Below, one piece after another: positions 35,294-48,380 of a stretch of DNA of 64,000 nucleotides. The DNA is from Jacaranda mimosifolia (Eukaryota; Streptophyta; Magnoliopsida; Lamiales; Bignoniaceae), in the NCBI GenBank assembly GCA_018894105.1, contig CM032133.1:10306501-10370500 (forward strand), given 5' to 3'. A model generated the notes under the pieces. The model worked only from the letters and a program-made list of their open reading frames with translations. It did no database searches and had not been told where the DNA came from. Each line of letters opens with the position of its first letter. The first letter of the stretch is position 1. The translations under genes and the position numbers were made by a program.

Positions 35294-38056
35294 TGTAACG
35301 CCATAGAAATTTCACAATTGGTGAAATTTAATTGTCATTAATTTTATTTTCATGAATTTCAATTATTTATACATTCTAAATAGTTTTGGGGCCAAACTGT
35401 AAATTTAGAATACCTAATTGAAAAAAATTGAAAGTTATGGGGACAAATCATAATTTTTGAAAACCAAATTGAACAAACTTCTAAAGATTTTGGGGTTTGC
35501 ATGGAATAAATCTTGGTCAAATGGGCCAATCTTATGTATTAATAAGTATAGGGGCTAGAATCTAAAAGAATAAATTTTGATTCGACTTAATTAAAATAAA
35601 AACAAAACTTGAAGGGTCAAATTCTAAATAAGGAAAGTTGAATTTTATAAAAGTTGGAATTTCTTCTTCTTCTCCATTTTTCTTCTTCCTTTCTCCTCAT
35701 CCACCACGAGCATCACCATCTCCGGCGAGCTTCGGCTATCACCCCAATACCCGAACCAAACCTATCAATCTCCTCTCGACCTCACCTAGAACCCGAAACC
35801 ACCCTCAGCTACCTTTATCTCCGGTAGAATCATCAGGAAAACATGAGAAATCGTCGAATCGAGGCGGAGCTTGGTGGGTCTCCATCGTCCGGTGACAGAA
35901 ACCCACATGTAGCTAGTGGGTTAGAAAGATTTCAGCTCAAGGATGATGATGGTCTTTGATTGAAGTTTCCAGCAACGGTGACGGTGAATTTTGGGCGAGA
36001 AGGTAATGGCGGCGTGGAGCTTCTAGGCTGAAATTGAAGGGCAATCCGGTGGTGAATAGAAAAATTGATCGTGGCATCTTGTTATTTGAGCTGAAAGTCA
36101 CTGAGTAGTGGTGTTGTTAGTCATTTTCGGCGGTAACGGTGAAGGGACAGTCTCTTTAGCTGGTCTCGACAATCGTGACGGTGTGTTCAGTTTATGATTT
36201 TGCGGCTCCTATAATTGAATCTTGGGTAAAAAAGTTGGTCGGAGATATTACATATATATATACATATATTGTATCGTTATTTTCATTTACGTTGTACTGT
36301 GCTAAGAAGAAAGAATTGATGTATGATTGTTATATATATATATTCCCATGCACAGACTGTATATATACACGTTAGTGGACCCAGATCTATGTTATTATAT
36401 GTTAAGTGTGGGTTAATTAAGTTTAATAAATAAGAAAACTCTAATTTTATGAATTTGGGACACTGACATGAGGTTATTTAGGTAATTAGGAAATTGATCA
36501 AATATGTTGCCCATATTGCCAAGAACCCTATAACCAATAATAAATTAGCGGCACTATGAAGAGTAATTCTTAACGATAATTTTGGAAGAATTCTTATACC
36601 GAATTAATTGAGTAGTTACTGATTCTAGACAGTTAATAGTAAGATTTTATGATTGAAGGCTATGTAGGTCAAATGTGGATTTTGATAAGTGAACTACTGT
36701 TTTGGTTAGGTGAAGAAGAAGTGGGTCCCACGGACTAGTAGATTGAAGATTGTGGTTAACATTTTTGAGGCTTTTAAGATGAGGGTCTGCCAATCTGGCA
36801 CCTTTCTCGTACCTACATATCATTGTGATAAACCCCTGTGAGGGTTTCCGTTTCTGTATCGTACTTGTTGAAAATCTGTATATTATTTGAAATCTTGATT
36901 GTTATCTGTTCTAATGTGTATACCCCTGTAAGGGTTATTGCTTGTTTATATTCTGGTGCCTAGAACTTTCTTTACATTGTCGGATTTATATTCCTTATAC
37001 CCTAGCCTTCTCGGCTAACCCCACCTTCTTGATATCGGTGAAAGTACTATTTGAAATGGTCTGGTAAACTTGTTTATGTCAAAAAGTCCTCCTAATTTGT
37101 TCATATGCCTTGTTTATTGGAATAGGCCTCACCGGCCATTATTGGATAATGTCATGCCTTGTAAATTGCAAAGTTTTGAAATGTTTATGTTATTGCTCTA
37201 AAAGTTAAATTGATATCCATTGGCATTATATCATTCAGCCCATGGGGACGCCCTTGGAAAGTTCAACCCAGAGGGATGCCACAGGAAGTTGGGCCCGGGG
37301 CTAGGTCCGAAAAAACAATCGGGCAGAACGGACCGATGGTGACAGGTTTTCTAGCTAGTACCCATCTTCGATTCTGACTCAACAGGGAGCTGGAGGTAGC
37401 AAACTATGGGTGACGGGATCCGACATGTAGTCGACCATGCCATATAAAAAAATTGTTACCCACCGAGTTGAGTGCTCGAGCAAATGGAGAAATAAGGAAA
37501 AGTTTTTCATGTTCAGGATTAAATGCTATTGAATTGTTACCTTATAATCTTCGAGGAGCAATAAGGAAGGATGCCAACAAGTCAGCTAATTGTTTCCATG
37601 TTTCCTATTTGTATTAGTCTAAATCTGGTTTTCGTATATTAAGGACTGATTTGTTAACGATAACCTTGTCCATTGTTGTTGAATTTCAACATTTTCCCTC
37701 TATCTCTTATTATGTATTTCCCTCAATATGTCCTTAGAACTTACCCTCCTTATTATTCCTTATTTTTTTTCAGACATGTCTAAGTGAGAAGCAGGAACCA
37801 GGCTTTGGTTGGAAAATTTATATTGTAATAGATTAGGTGTTGCGATTGTACATATAGTCTACACCTGATCGAGACAGCTATATAAGAAATGTTATGTGAA
37901 TGTTTATATCGAACTTAAGACACTTGATTGTACATATTTCGTTCAGTGAAGCGACCTTTTTGGGTTACTGTAAATGTTTGCCCTTTTATTGATTGTATGT
38001 CAAGCTTGAACTGAGTGACGCTTCGGCTTAGATGTTGTCCCGAGCGGGGTGCTACA
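35294..38056 (+). repeat. 3' LTR of the Tekay element (2763 bp)
   Basis: TGTAACGCCATAG...GGTGCTACA, followed by the TAAAA duplication. Collinear with 27509-30263. Confidence 0.9.
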
Positions 38057-39229
38057 TAAAATATTTTAAATAAACTTAGTCAAATAATCTGTTATAGGAT
38101 ATGCTGCCTCTAATAATCCTCTACGTACTTTTTTTGTCATGCAAAATATAGTCGTGGAGCAATTAAACGTCAATGTTGCCGTTAACATATATCTCTTAGC
38201 TAAAGAGAAAAAATTTTCACATGTAACGCGGAAGTGATGAGTACATAGTCCATTATACGTAGCTGCAACTTATATCCATAAATCATCCAGAAGTACATAT
38301 GAATTGAGTTTTTAAACATTTTTGCGGAATATTCAAAATTCTAGAAATATTGTTAAGTTTGACGTTGAGCCTCCAAACAATATTATATTTAGGAATATAT
38401 ATATGTAGACATCTTAATTTTTGGGCCAACTGAAAAATGACATGTGTAAATAATATATTAGTTATTAATTTAAAATTTTCTATTTATATATTGGAATTTA
38501 TTAAATTCAATTCCAAATGATAAATAGTTAATTTTAATTATTCTAATATTTATTTTATACAATCAAATATTGACAAGTGTCACGATGGAGATGTGTCATG
38601 TCAATCAAATCAAGTCTGGTGGCCTAGCAATCTCAAGCTAATCAAGTTGAGACACGTGGCGCATTCATGTACGTGGACTAGGGGTGGCAAAATGGGTTGT
38701 AAACCATGGGTCCAACCCAACCCACATGGTTTTGGGTTGGATTGGGTTCCAAAATTTTGAAAATGGGTTGAGGTGGGTTGGGCTGTGGTGGGTTGTATTT
38801 GGTTTGGGTTCAATGTGGGTTTAAGTGGGTTAAAAATGGGTTCAAGCAATTAATTTAACAAATTAAAAAATAACTTCAAATTAATTATAACAAATTTATA
38901 TTATTTTTATTTTCTCATTTTTGTCAAAGTCTCATAATTTTGGATCATTAATAATATTTAAATTGAAATAATCATCTTGGACTTAGGTTGGTTGTCTTGA
39001 ATTTTTCTCAAAATATAAATTTTAATATATGGATAAATATGAAAGTGATCATAGGAATAAATATTGTATCTACTAATTAAAAACAAATTCTAAATTTAAT
39101 TTGTTGCTTAACTAATATTGCATGTCAATAGTAAGATTGACATACAACTTATATATATTAATTCTTGAAAAATAAAAATTATACAAATTCTTTATTGAAA
39201 ATTTAATATACATTTTATTGGTGTGAATT

Positions 39230-39821
39230 TAGGAGTGGACGTTCGGATCGGGTAGTTCGGATTGAGTACCAGATTTTTTGGATAGTAATTTTAACTACCC
39301 CACACCAACCTGAAATTGTCGAGTATCCGACATTTCGAATATCCGACACTAAATACTATTTAAAAAATTTAAATTAAAAAAAAAAAAAAAAAGAGAGAGG
39401 AAATTGAACATTGGCCAAGGCCAAAGTTTGGCCATTGTTAACAACGGCCAAACTTTGGCCTCTTTCAGATATATATATATAATCTATAATATATATTTAT
39501 ATATATGGTATATATAATAAGTATTTTATATATTTAATATATATAGATATATATATATTAAATATATAATATATAAACATAACTATAAAAGATCATTATT
39601 ATATATATTATACATAATATATATCTATTTATATACAAATTAAAGTCGGGTACCCAAACTACCCAATCAGGTAGGACTTCCTACCCGATATCCAACCCGA
39701 AATTTTATTCGAGTATTGGGTACCCGACCCACTTTTTTTTTTTTTTAAAATAAGAAAAATTCGACATATCCGATCGGGTCGGGTCGGTACCCGAATCATC
39801 CGATCGGAATACTCACCCCTA
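39230..39821. mobile_element. Second hAT-like MITE (592 bp) nested in the first
   Basis: Ends TAGGAGTGGACGTTCGGATC and TAGGGGTGAGTATTCCGATC (reverse complement of the right end), with GGGTACCCGA-type subterminal motifs on both sides. Imperfect 8-bp flanks (GTGTGAAT and GTGTGATA) support an old insertion. Confidence 0.65.
39408..39460. repeat. Near-perfect palindrome in the nested MITE
   Basis: GGCCAAAGTTTGGCC is followed by ATTGTTAACAAC and then GGCCAAACTTTGGCC; the two halves and the central GTTAAC are themselves near-palindromic. Confidence 0.8.
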
Positions 39822-40312
39822 TGTGTGATAATGGTGTCATTTTCTTCAAAATGATCAAATTTTTTTACAAAATAACTACTAGAATTGTAATTAATTATGA
39901 ATATAATTACATATGAAAAATAAATAAAATAAATATATAATTTAATAAATCTTCCATTATACTGTAAAATTTCATATTGAATATAAGATATGAAAGATAT
40001 ATTAATATTACTATTATTTTTGAATTAATTTTTTTGATTAAGTAAAATATATATATATTTTTTCATTTGGACCCATTTTCAACCCAACCCAACCCAAACC
40101 ATTTTCAACCCACCTACTTAAAACACATATTGAGCCCACCCATATTGAACCCAACCTAATTGAGCCCAAACCATACCCAACCCAACCCACCCATTTGCCA
40201 CCCCTAACGTGGACCAATCAAGTCAAGAATGTTTGATATTATCTTTTAAATGTACATCAAAGAGATAATTATCAACTGAGTTCAAGTCATTTCGGAGTCT
40301 CCTGCTAAGCAC

Positions 40313-40323
40313 CTATATAAAGG
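40313..40323 (+). promoter_or_regulatory. TATA box of the solo LTR
   Basis: CTATATAAAGG on the plus strand, followed about 25 nt later by a CATATTCTCATATCC-type imperfect repeat leader (40338-40385). Context fits an LTR promoter; activity is not shown. Confidence 0.6.
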
Positions 40324-40760
40324 GGATGGTTAGACACACATATTCTCATATCCTCATATTCATATTCTCATATCCACATATTCTCAAGTCTAAGACTCAA
40401 CTCTTTAAGTTTCTACTGCGACGACATATTGTTACAGCGAAGGTCCTAACCTCTTTAAAGCATCAAGTCATCAAGTCCTTTGATCCTGGAGTCAAGGTTC
40501 GAGTTCAAAGAAATCTCGTAGTGTTCTTTTATCAAGTCAAATGATACTACACCATATATCCAAAAACAAGCTTCAAGCCCTTGGATCATATATATTGGGA
40601 GAAGAATCAAGGGATTAGTTTTTATTAGGGAATTTATATATTTTTTTCTCTGATAAATTGTAATTCTCATATATTCTTTAATATAAGTTCAATTTGTCCA
40701 TTATTTTTCTTTGTCTTGTGATTTAATTTTGCAGACAACGAAATTTGTGTGAACAATATA

Positions 40761-41660
40761 CTTTTGACATTTTTGAGATATATATGTGATATATAAATAA
40801 TAAAAATAGGTAAACGAAATTATGAGCCAATTAACTTACAAGTTCAAACACTACTTAATTTTGAGTTGAATTTGAATTATTGAAAAAACAATTAAGTTTG
40901 AACTCGAAATAGCGTGATTCTGACCTAACTTGCTCAACCAAAGTTGACTTGGTTTATTTGAAGACCTGATTGGTACTCCCCCAAAGTCGCATCTTTATGG
41001 TTACTAATGGGTTTGATTGATACATACATTTGACGTTATTTTGATTTCTAGTTATTTTAATCTGAAAAGGTATATCCTGAATTAGTGGACGCTTTTTCAT
41101 GCATTAAAGTCGTTAAAATGCACATGCACCAAATTATATTTTACAAATCAAAAGAACTAACCCCAATTAATACGGTACCCTATAGAACCAGCCACGTTAA
41201 TCCAAAGGTACTTAATTATTTCTATCAGACAACTTTATAACTTGTATACATGTACCGTGCACGCATATTTTAAACCTTAATCTTATTTCTGTCGGCCAAA
41301 AAGGCACTCAAACAATTTATTCAGTTTGGCTAGGAAACAATTTAAAATCATTTTTTTATGTATACAAATATAATATATATATATAATAGTACAGATTATT
41401 TTATGTTAATATGCAGTTAGAATTTTTTGGAAAAGAATTTCCAGTTTGATATATAAACTTATATATCTATATATATATCTATATATATATATATAACAAG
41501 GTTACTCTAGCTAGCTAGGTTTTTCCTTTTAAAATAACTTGGATAAATTAATTAAAAGGATCTTATGCATGTTAATACTCATAAACTTTAAAAATATACA
41601 TACAAAATATTAAGACCTTGTCGTGTTCTTATAACTTAGCTAAACATTACTAATTCTAAT
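40761..41660. other. AT-rich intergenic DNA
   Basis: No gene recognised. (TA)n-type tracts at about 41374-41388 and 41459-41494. Confidence 0.6.
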
Positions 41661-42117
41661 TTTCAGGGGCTAAATGTACATTACTTCCTTGTGTTATTCA
41701 AAATTGCTACAAAATCCCCAGTGTTAAAAATGAAGTCTGTTTAGTATCTCGTGTTTTATAAAAATTGGCTCACTCGCTCCATTAACACTATTCGTGGAGA
41801 AAAAATTATGAAGAGACAGAATTGCCCTTCTAGAAAAAAGAAAAGAAAAAAAATGTTACATTTTCCCCTCCTCCCTCCATAGCGCTCAGACATAAGGAAT
41901 CAAAGGAGATCGTGAGAAAAGAAAGACACAATTCAAAATTTGATAAAATTCCCAAAATCACAAAATCACTCCTTTATCACACCGCGAGGAAATCACCATG
42001 GGGAATCAACTCGAAGAATCATCATTTAAAAAACTCTTGCATTGCACTGCGAGGAGAACATACATTATGGAAGAGATTGTTGACGGAAGAAGAATCATTT
42101 TCTAAGAAACCCTTCCA

Positions 42118-42984
42118 GGTACGTTAGCTTTCATCTTTTCCATGTAGTATTCATTTGTTCTTTTGCGAACTGTAGTCAAATGTCATTTCTCTGTGAAATG
42201 TATGTTTCACTAATATTTTGTGTGCGAAGCATATCGGTATATCTTTCTGGGGAGGTGCATATTTTGTTTTTGGAAACGCTTCAAAACAACAGAAAATTAT
42301 TTGATTTATTATTTAGTTTCTCTTGTTTTTTTGAGGTTTATTTGAATTTTTCTGTCCCAGTGCTATTCATCTTCTCTACAGGAAGAGAACTACACAAGTG
42401 AATGTTGATGTTGGAGAAAAAGTAAATAGACACTTTTTTTAAACTGGAATGATTTTTTTGGATTTTGTAGTCTTTTTTTTTCGATTATTACCAAATCTAA
42501 AGAAGGGATTTTGAATCCCATGCATATAAGAAAAGATTCCTTGGAAAGAATTGAAAGATTACTTCTATGATAACTCCCAATGAATGTTTGTTTTTGTTGT
42601 TATGTATGCATAGGTGTGTGTATATATGTATATATCATATATTTTATGTTAATATTTGAAACAATCAATGAAAAGGTGATTGATGTTGATTTAGTTCTTT
42701 TCTAAAAAGACGTGGGCTACTTTGCCCTTTTTATATTGTACTTGATCCTGACAAAAGGTGTAATAAGGCCCATTATTATCATATGATTCTCATACTTGAA
42801 ATGGGGGTATTTAGCCCCCTTTTTTTAATATGAGGCGGTAGTGTAACACTTACAATGTTTTCTGGGGGGTAACCTGGCCTTTTAAAGATATAAATAAATA
42901 CTATGCTTACAGTTTGAATATTGGTTTAATGGATTAAATTTGAGTGTATTATGGATTAATGGACTTTTTCATTTAGTTCATTGC
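42118..42984 (+). other. Probable 5' intron of the MULE transposase gene
   Basis: CCAG|GTACGTTAG at 42118 is a good donor and TTCATTGCAG at 42984 a good acceptor, directly before the start of the recognisable protein. It contains GGGGGTATTTAGCCCCC-type runs near 42805-42830. Intron status is inferred from the signals. Confidence 0.5.
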
Positions 42985-45900
42985 AGGTGAAATTGATTGC
43001 CTATATAGTGACATTGAAATATGGGTAGGGGGTCAATTTGTGAGCTCATCCAACCTGCAATATGTAGGTGGCAGGAGTAGGGTGTTCAGAGACATCTTAC
43101 TTGACACCCCCACCCTACAATTGCTTTATGACCTGTATGCATGGTCTGGGGGAAATGCGACAGCTACTATTTTTATTTCAAAGTCCCTAGATACGTTCTT
43201 GAGAATGGGATAAGGGTGGTGTTAAGTGAGGAAAGTATTAGTGAGATTGTGAGGTGGTATAGTGGTGTAGATCTGGTTTGCCCTATATATGCTGAGGATG
43301 TAGGCAACCCTCTTCTTGTGATAAATACACAAGGAAATATCCTAGCTAATGACTACTTAGAGAACTAAGATAAATGTGTTCAACAGATGATTAATGAAAT
43401 AACATTTCATGGTGATGAGGAGCCTCAATATGAAGGGCAGTCATCCAATGTAGTTGTTGAAGAATATGTTGTTGATCTACATGTTAAAAATGGTGAGGAT
43501 GCTAAAGTAAAAGTAGTTGGTATAAATCCTGATGGCCAAGCTGCTGAAAGTAGATCCTTTAAGAGGGTAGTTATAGATGCTAATGTAGATAGTGTAGCAC
43601 TTGCTACTGATAGCCAAGCTACTGAAGGTAGGCCTCTGAGGAGGTGGCTGCAGATGGTGATGCTGAGCATGAGTGTGCTGTTATAGATGTTATTAGATAT
43701 GATGATGTAGTTGTTAATGAGGTTGCATGTCTTGATGGTAAATGACATACGGGTGTAGGGGTTGAAGGTGTGGGGAGTGATGGCAGAGTTGAGGAGGGTG
43801 CAGGGTTTGAGGCCATTAGTGCTGGCAGGTTGAGAAGGATGCAGGGGTTGAGCAAGAAGGTATAGTGAAGGAGCATGTAGCAGTAGTACTAGAGGGTGTG
43901 GGTGCATGCGTCGAGCAAGAGGGTGCAGGGGCTGAGTAAAAGGATGTAGGGCTTGAGGTTGTAGAAGCTGAGCAAGTGGGTATAGTGTTTGATAGTGTAG
44001 AGGCTGAGCAAGAGGATGCTGGGTTTGAGGAAGTGGCTATTTGTAAGGTTGAGCAAGAGGCTGTTGGCAAGGTTGAGGAAGGTATAGAAACTGAGCAAGT
44101 GGGTGCAGTGATTGATGGTGCAGGGGTTGAGCAAGAGGGTGCATTTGTTGAGGAGGAGATTGCAGGGGCTGAGGGTATAGGTGTAGAGCTGACCAAGTCG
44201 GTGCAGTGCTTGATAATGTAAGGGTTGAGCAAGAGGGTATAGTTGTTGATGAAGATAATGCAAGGGCTAAGCAATTGGTTAATGATGCTATTGGAAGCAA
44301 ATGTGTGGCATGTGATGAAAATTAGGCTTATACACATGGTGAAATGAATGTTGCCCAATATCATGATTGTATGAAAGACATGAGGAGATTTAAAAGAGAA
44401 GAGAGGAGAAGAAAGAGGGCACTACAGGTTGTTTTTGGTAGCAGTGATAGCAAATCAAAGAAGAGTAAATAACCCCAAAGGAAGTCCACTCAAAGGAAGG
44501 AGAAGAGCAAAAGAAAGGTGCAAAATAATATATATGTCAATTTGGCTAGCTTATTTCAGGCTGATGAAAATATTGCAGAAGAAGGGCTTGTTGAACTAAT
44601 GGTTTAGGAAATAGAGGAAGCACAAAACCAGACAGAGCAAGAGAGAAATCAATGTGGGGTTAATGAGGATTCATGATACTTGTTAACAAGAGAAAACACC
44701 CTTTAACAGATACATGAAGCATCACATAATGTTATATGTGATGAATCTGTTGGACATGCTGAGGCTGTAGGAGAGGATCAACATATTGAGCACCGGTCAA
44801 CAAGCATAGATGATGATTTAGATGATTCAGATTATGTTGATTTAGAAGATTCTAGGAGTGATGAGACTTGTGATGTGGTGGATTCAAATTCACCTACTGA
44901 GATGTTTGAAGACGTTGAAGACTCCTCTGATTATGACATTTTTGCTGAAAAGGAAAGACAAGACAGCAAGTCAATGATGGTGCAGAAAATTAGAAGGATA
45001 CTTAAGAGAATGAGCAACAAAAGAGAGGGTACTGCAGTCAGACAGATTGAAGATGAAAGTGTACAATGTGTTGATCCTGATGGCGATTGGTATAGTGAGC
45101 CAGAATATGATTCTGACCTTCACACATGGTTCGAAGGGTGAAAGGCCAAGGCATGCTAACTTTAGAGAAGGTGTGAACATGAAGAACTTTCAACCAATGG
45201 TTATAATGAAGTTTGCAAGTGTATAGGTGTTCAGAGAGGCCATTGCAGATTGGTATGTTAGGAATGGTATCAGGCTTAAATATAAGAAGAAAGGATCACA
45301 ACAGACTGTGCAGATGAAGGATGCAATTAGAGAACCATGCATCTCCAATTCAAAAATTAATGACATTACAAATCAAGAGCATAAAGGGAGAACACTCATG
45401 TGCAAGGGTCTATGAGAATAAACTTGCAACATTCAAGTACCTTACAAAGAGAATGGAGAGGATAGTGAAATATCATCCTAGTGTGAGCATCTAAGAAATA
45501 GTGAAACTTATAAAAACTAAATGTAATGTTGAGGTAGGATATTGGAAAGCAATAAGCGTTAGAAGAGAGGTACTGAACTTGGTAACGGGTAGAGATAATG
45601 TTCAGTATAAGTATTTTAGGGACTATGCTTAGACTGTAGTTAAATTCAGTGAAGGGAGCTGAGTGATTATAAGGAAAAGCTAAGAGATTGAAACCCTAAC
45701 ATTTGAAAGGCTTTATTATGGCCTAAGTGCACTGAGGGTGGGTTTTTGATGGGGTGCAGACCAATTATAAGCCTTAATGGATGTTTTTTGAAATCACATC
45801 ATAGAGGCCAGCTGTTGGTAACTGTAGAGAGGGATAGGAATGACAACATGTTGCCCATTACCTGATCTATTGTATAAGTTGAAAACAGGGAGAATTGGAC

Positions 45901-47630
45901 ATGATTTCTGACAGAGCTGTTAGAAGATATAGGAGGATTTGGTGAGAAAAATGGGTGTTTATTTCTACAGATAAAAGTGTTTAGTGGAAGCTATAAAAGG
46001 TCTATTACCTAATTATGAATATAGGTACTGTTTAAGGCATATGTATGACAACTTCAAGATAAAGCATGGAGATGACAAACTAAGGCAGCTTTTCTGGAGT
46101 GCATCTAGCATAGCAAACAAGATTGAGTTTGAAATGTGGATGAAAAAGATTGAAGATGCTGACCCAAAGAAGTCCCCAGAATATGAGACTGCTATAGAAT
46201 GGTTGAGAAAGGTGCTTGGAGAGCACTAGAGTGGGAGCCATTTCTCCAGAAAGTACTTGTCTGACATAATTGTGAACAATCTAAGTGAGTCCTTCAACAG
46301 TTATATCCTACCTGCCATAGATAAGCTAATCATTAGCATGTTGGAATGAATAAGATGCAAACTTATGGTTATGGTGCAAATGAAGAGATAAGGCATGGAG
46401 AAATTTCCATGCAACATCTGTCTCAATATTTTAAAAAGATTAACAAATGTTAAGTGGTGGCAAGAAACTGCTTTGCAACATAGTGTAGGGGGGTGGAAGA
46501 GTATGAAATTGACCACATATTGGACAAGTATAGAATGGATTTGGGGGTTAAAGAGTGTAACTGTGGGATGTTTCAGTTGAATGGATACCCTTGTCCACAT
46601 GCATATGCAGCCATTACTGAATGTAGGAGAAATTTAGATGATTGTTTCGATGTATGCTACAAGAAAGAGACCTACTTGGCTGCTTACAGTAAAATGATAC
46701 ATGCTATACCTGGAAAGAATGGATACATCAAGAGTGATGCCATTGATCCTCTTCTAAAGGTACCTAAATTGAGAGTCAAGAAAGGAATGCCAAAGAAGCT
46801 TAGGAGAAGGGGACCTGGTGAGGTACATGTATCAAGATCCACAAGAAAGTATCTCACACATACTTGTCAAAATTGCCTCCAAAAAGGACATAACAAAGTA
46901 ACTTGTAAAGATCCAACACATCCCAAATCCAAGTTGTACAAGGTTGGATGAAGTAAATCTTACCTTGCTCCATTTCTGAAAGAGGGTGCATAATGTTCTT
47001 TATTTTGTTAACATCATATTTGTTTCATATCAGGGTAATGAGAGTAATGAGCCTCAACATGCTGAGGGCAATACGGCTATAGGACAACCTGAAGTTGGAC
47101 AACACTATTCTAATCCCACTCAGGTATTCATTCATACTCCAAACTTCTATTTAATTTTAATTTTAATTTAATTATTCATTTCTATACTTCTAGGTTGCCA
47201 CAATGACTGAAAATGCTAGCAAACTCTCCCAGGAATAGGGACCTTCAAATGCAAATCAGAAGAAGGTCAGCAGATGATAAAAATAATATTAATCTTCTTC
47301 TTTTAACTTATATAATATGTAGAAGATATTATTCTTTAAATTTCATTGTTTTAGGGAAGGATGTATAAGGGAAGAAGGGAAGAAGCCTTACTTGGATGCA
47401 AAGGAAGAAAGAGCTCCAGTGCAACTCAAGCTCCAAATGCAACAGAACTTGTGGCTGAACCTGCTCAAGATCTAGAAGGTAGTGCTACAAGAGCAGGTCC
47501 ATCTACTCCTACTTCGGAGCCTAACACAGACAATGAACCAACTAGGAAGCAAAGATTAAGCGGGCCACAACTTTCAGATGTGTTGGAAAGCATCAGGTCA
47601 CGTAGAAGCAAAAGTGTGTCCAAAAGATGA
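42985..47630 (+). pseudogene. MURA-type transposase, decayed, introns retained
   Basis: The transposase cuts and moves the MULE. The N-terminal domain (IEWVGG-like start; YFYFKVPRYVLENGIRVVLS at 43155) is followed by the acidic linker (43387-44300), a basic patch (RRFKREERRRKRAL, 44380), a MuDR domain (FREAIADWYVRNGIRLKYKK, 45227) and a MULE DDE core. In the core SLNGCFLKS (about 45770) has Asn where the family has Asp. RHMYDNFKIKHGDDKLRQLF, CNCGMFQLNGYPCPHAY (SWIM zinc finger) and a CQNCLQKGHNKVTC zinc knuckle follow to 46951. C-terminal exons end QRLSGPQLSDVLESIRSRRS at 47630. At least five frame changes and several stops. Retained introns show it is not a retrocopy. Confidence 0.8.
43750..44290 (+). 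repeat. Degenerate tandem repeat encoding an acidic linker
   Basis: The motif GTTGAGCAAGAGGGTGCAG and variants recur about every 33-45 bp. In frame it codes Glu/Gly/Val-rich repeats (EAEQEDAGFEEV, VEQEGAFVEEE). The reverse-strand open frames here are shadows. Confidence 0.75.
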
Positions 47631-47934
47631 TGTCTGGAGATTGAGTCTACACATATTTTTGGTTTTTTTGATCTGGTGCATTACTATATTGGCACACCTA
47701 TTACATTTAGCTCATATTTGGTTGCTTATTACACAATTGTTCTTAGTGGTGTACAAAGTAAGAATGGTGAACTGCTTTTACTTTTTTGGTGGATTTTGGA
47801 CCTAAGTTGATGTTGATTATTGATGGGTATGTACAGGGAGGCATTATGTTATGGTTATGTATGTATTTACACCACATTATCAAATGAAGAAATGGTTATA
47901 TTAAGTCCAATATATGTCATCTTCCTTTTTTGTC

Positions 47935-48380
47935 TAATGGCCCTTTTTAAATGTTAATGGGCCTCCGCAGCTCATTTTTTTATGTTAAGGGAGATCTGTG
48001 GCACATTAGTTTATTATAAGGGGGTTCAGGCACATATTTTTTGTGGCAGGTTTTTTTGGTCATCCATGGATGGAAAATATATATATATATATATATATTT
48101 TTGGTGTACTAGTAGTTACTTTTGTGCAGTTACAGTTACTATTGGTATGAATGCATGGAAAACAATGAATCAAAATAATACAAAATTTATCTCATGTCTT
48201 TTTTCAGTTATGGTGGGCCCTTTCTTGCTAAGGGGGTTGACCAACACATTTGTTAGATGTTCAGGGGGTTCCATGGCACATTTATTTGTGTTAAGGGGTG
48301 TTTTGCGTGGCCCATTTTTTTATTTTAAGGGGATCCTCTGGCACATTTGTTTCATGGGGTGTGTTCATTTATTAGGGGTT
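47935..48380. repeat. ~35-40 bp degenerate repeat downstream of the transposase
   Basis: Repeated blocks of GGCACATTTGTTT...TTAAGGGGG occur at about 47960, 47998, 48220, 48270, 48300 and 48340, broken by an (AT)n microsatellite at 48076-48099. Part of the MULE 3' region by position. Confidence 0.6.

Larger units (their letters stand above)
27509..38056 (+). mobile_element. Tekay/Del-type chromovirus, full-length structure (10.55 kb), coding-dead
   Basis: LTRs at 27509-30263 and 35294-38056 start TGTAACGCC and end GGTGCTACA, and a perfect TAAAA duplication flanks them (27504-27508 and 38057-38061). Order on the plus strand: 5' LTR, PBS, gag with two knuckles, protease, RT, RNase H, integrase, chromodomain, PPT, 3' LTR. 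A chromodomain and ~2.75-kb LTRs fit the Tekay lineage of chromoviruses. LTRs differ at about a dozen of the first 120 bases but less further in. All frames carry nonsense codons, but frameshifts are few. Confidence 0.9.
27149..38091. mobile_element. Tourist-like MITE, family A, copy 2, split by the Tekay element
   Basis: The left part 27149-27508 and right part 38062-38091 together give about 390 bp resembling copy 1 at 10413. TTA flanks both ends (27146-27148 and 38092-38094). The Tekay TAAAA duplication lies inside it. Confidence 0.6.
38679..40206. mobile_element. hAT-like MITE (1528 bp) inside the solo LTR
   Basis: Terminal inverted repeats TAGGGGTGGCAAAATGGG and TAGGGGTGGCAAATGGGT (reverse complement of the right end). 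A perfect 8-bp duplication ACGTGGAC lies at 38671-38678 and 40207-40214, diagnostic of hAT. Subterminal regions are rich in GGGTTG/CAACCC. No transposase. It hosts the smaller element 39230-39821. Confidence 0.85.
38404..40755 (+). mobile_element. Solo LTR (about 0.82 kb without its insert)
   Basis: Starts TGTAGACATC and ends GTGTGAACA, with a perfect ATATA duplication (38399-38403 and 40756-40760). No internal region or second LTR follows, so LTR-LTR recombination removed the rest. It contains the hAT-like element 38679-40206. The orientation is taken from the TATA box at 40313. Confidence 0.75.

Noticed and set aside
43425..44364. Several long Ser/Thr/Pro/Cys-rich open frames on the minus strand
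   Set aside because: They are shadows of the acidic tandem-repeat linker of the MULE transposase on the plus strand.
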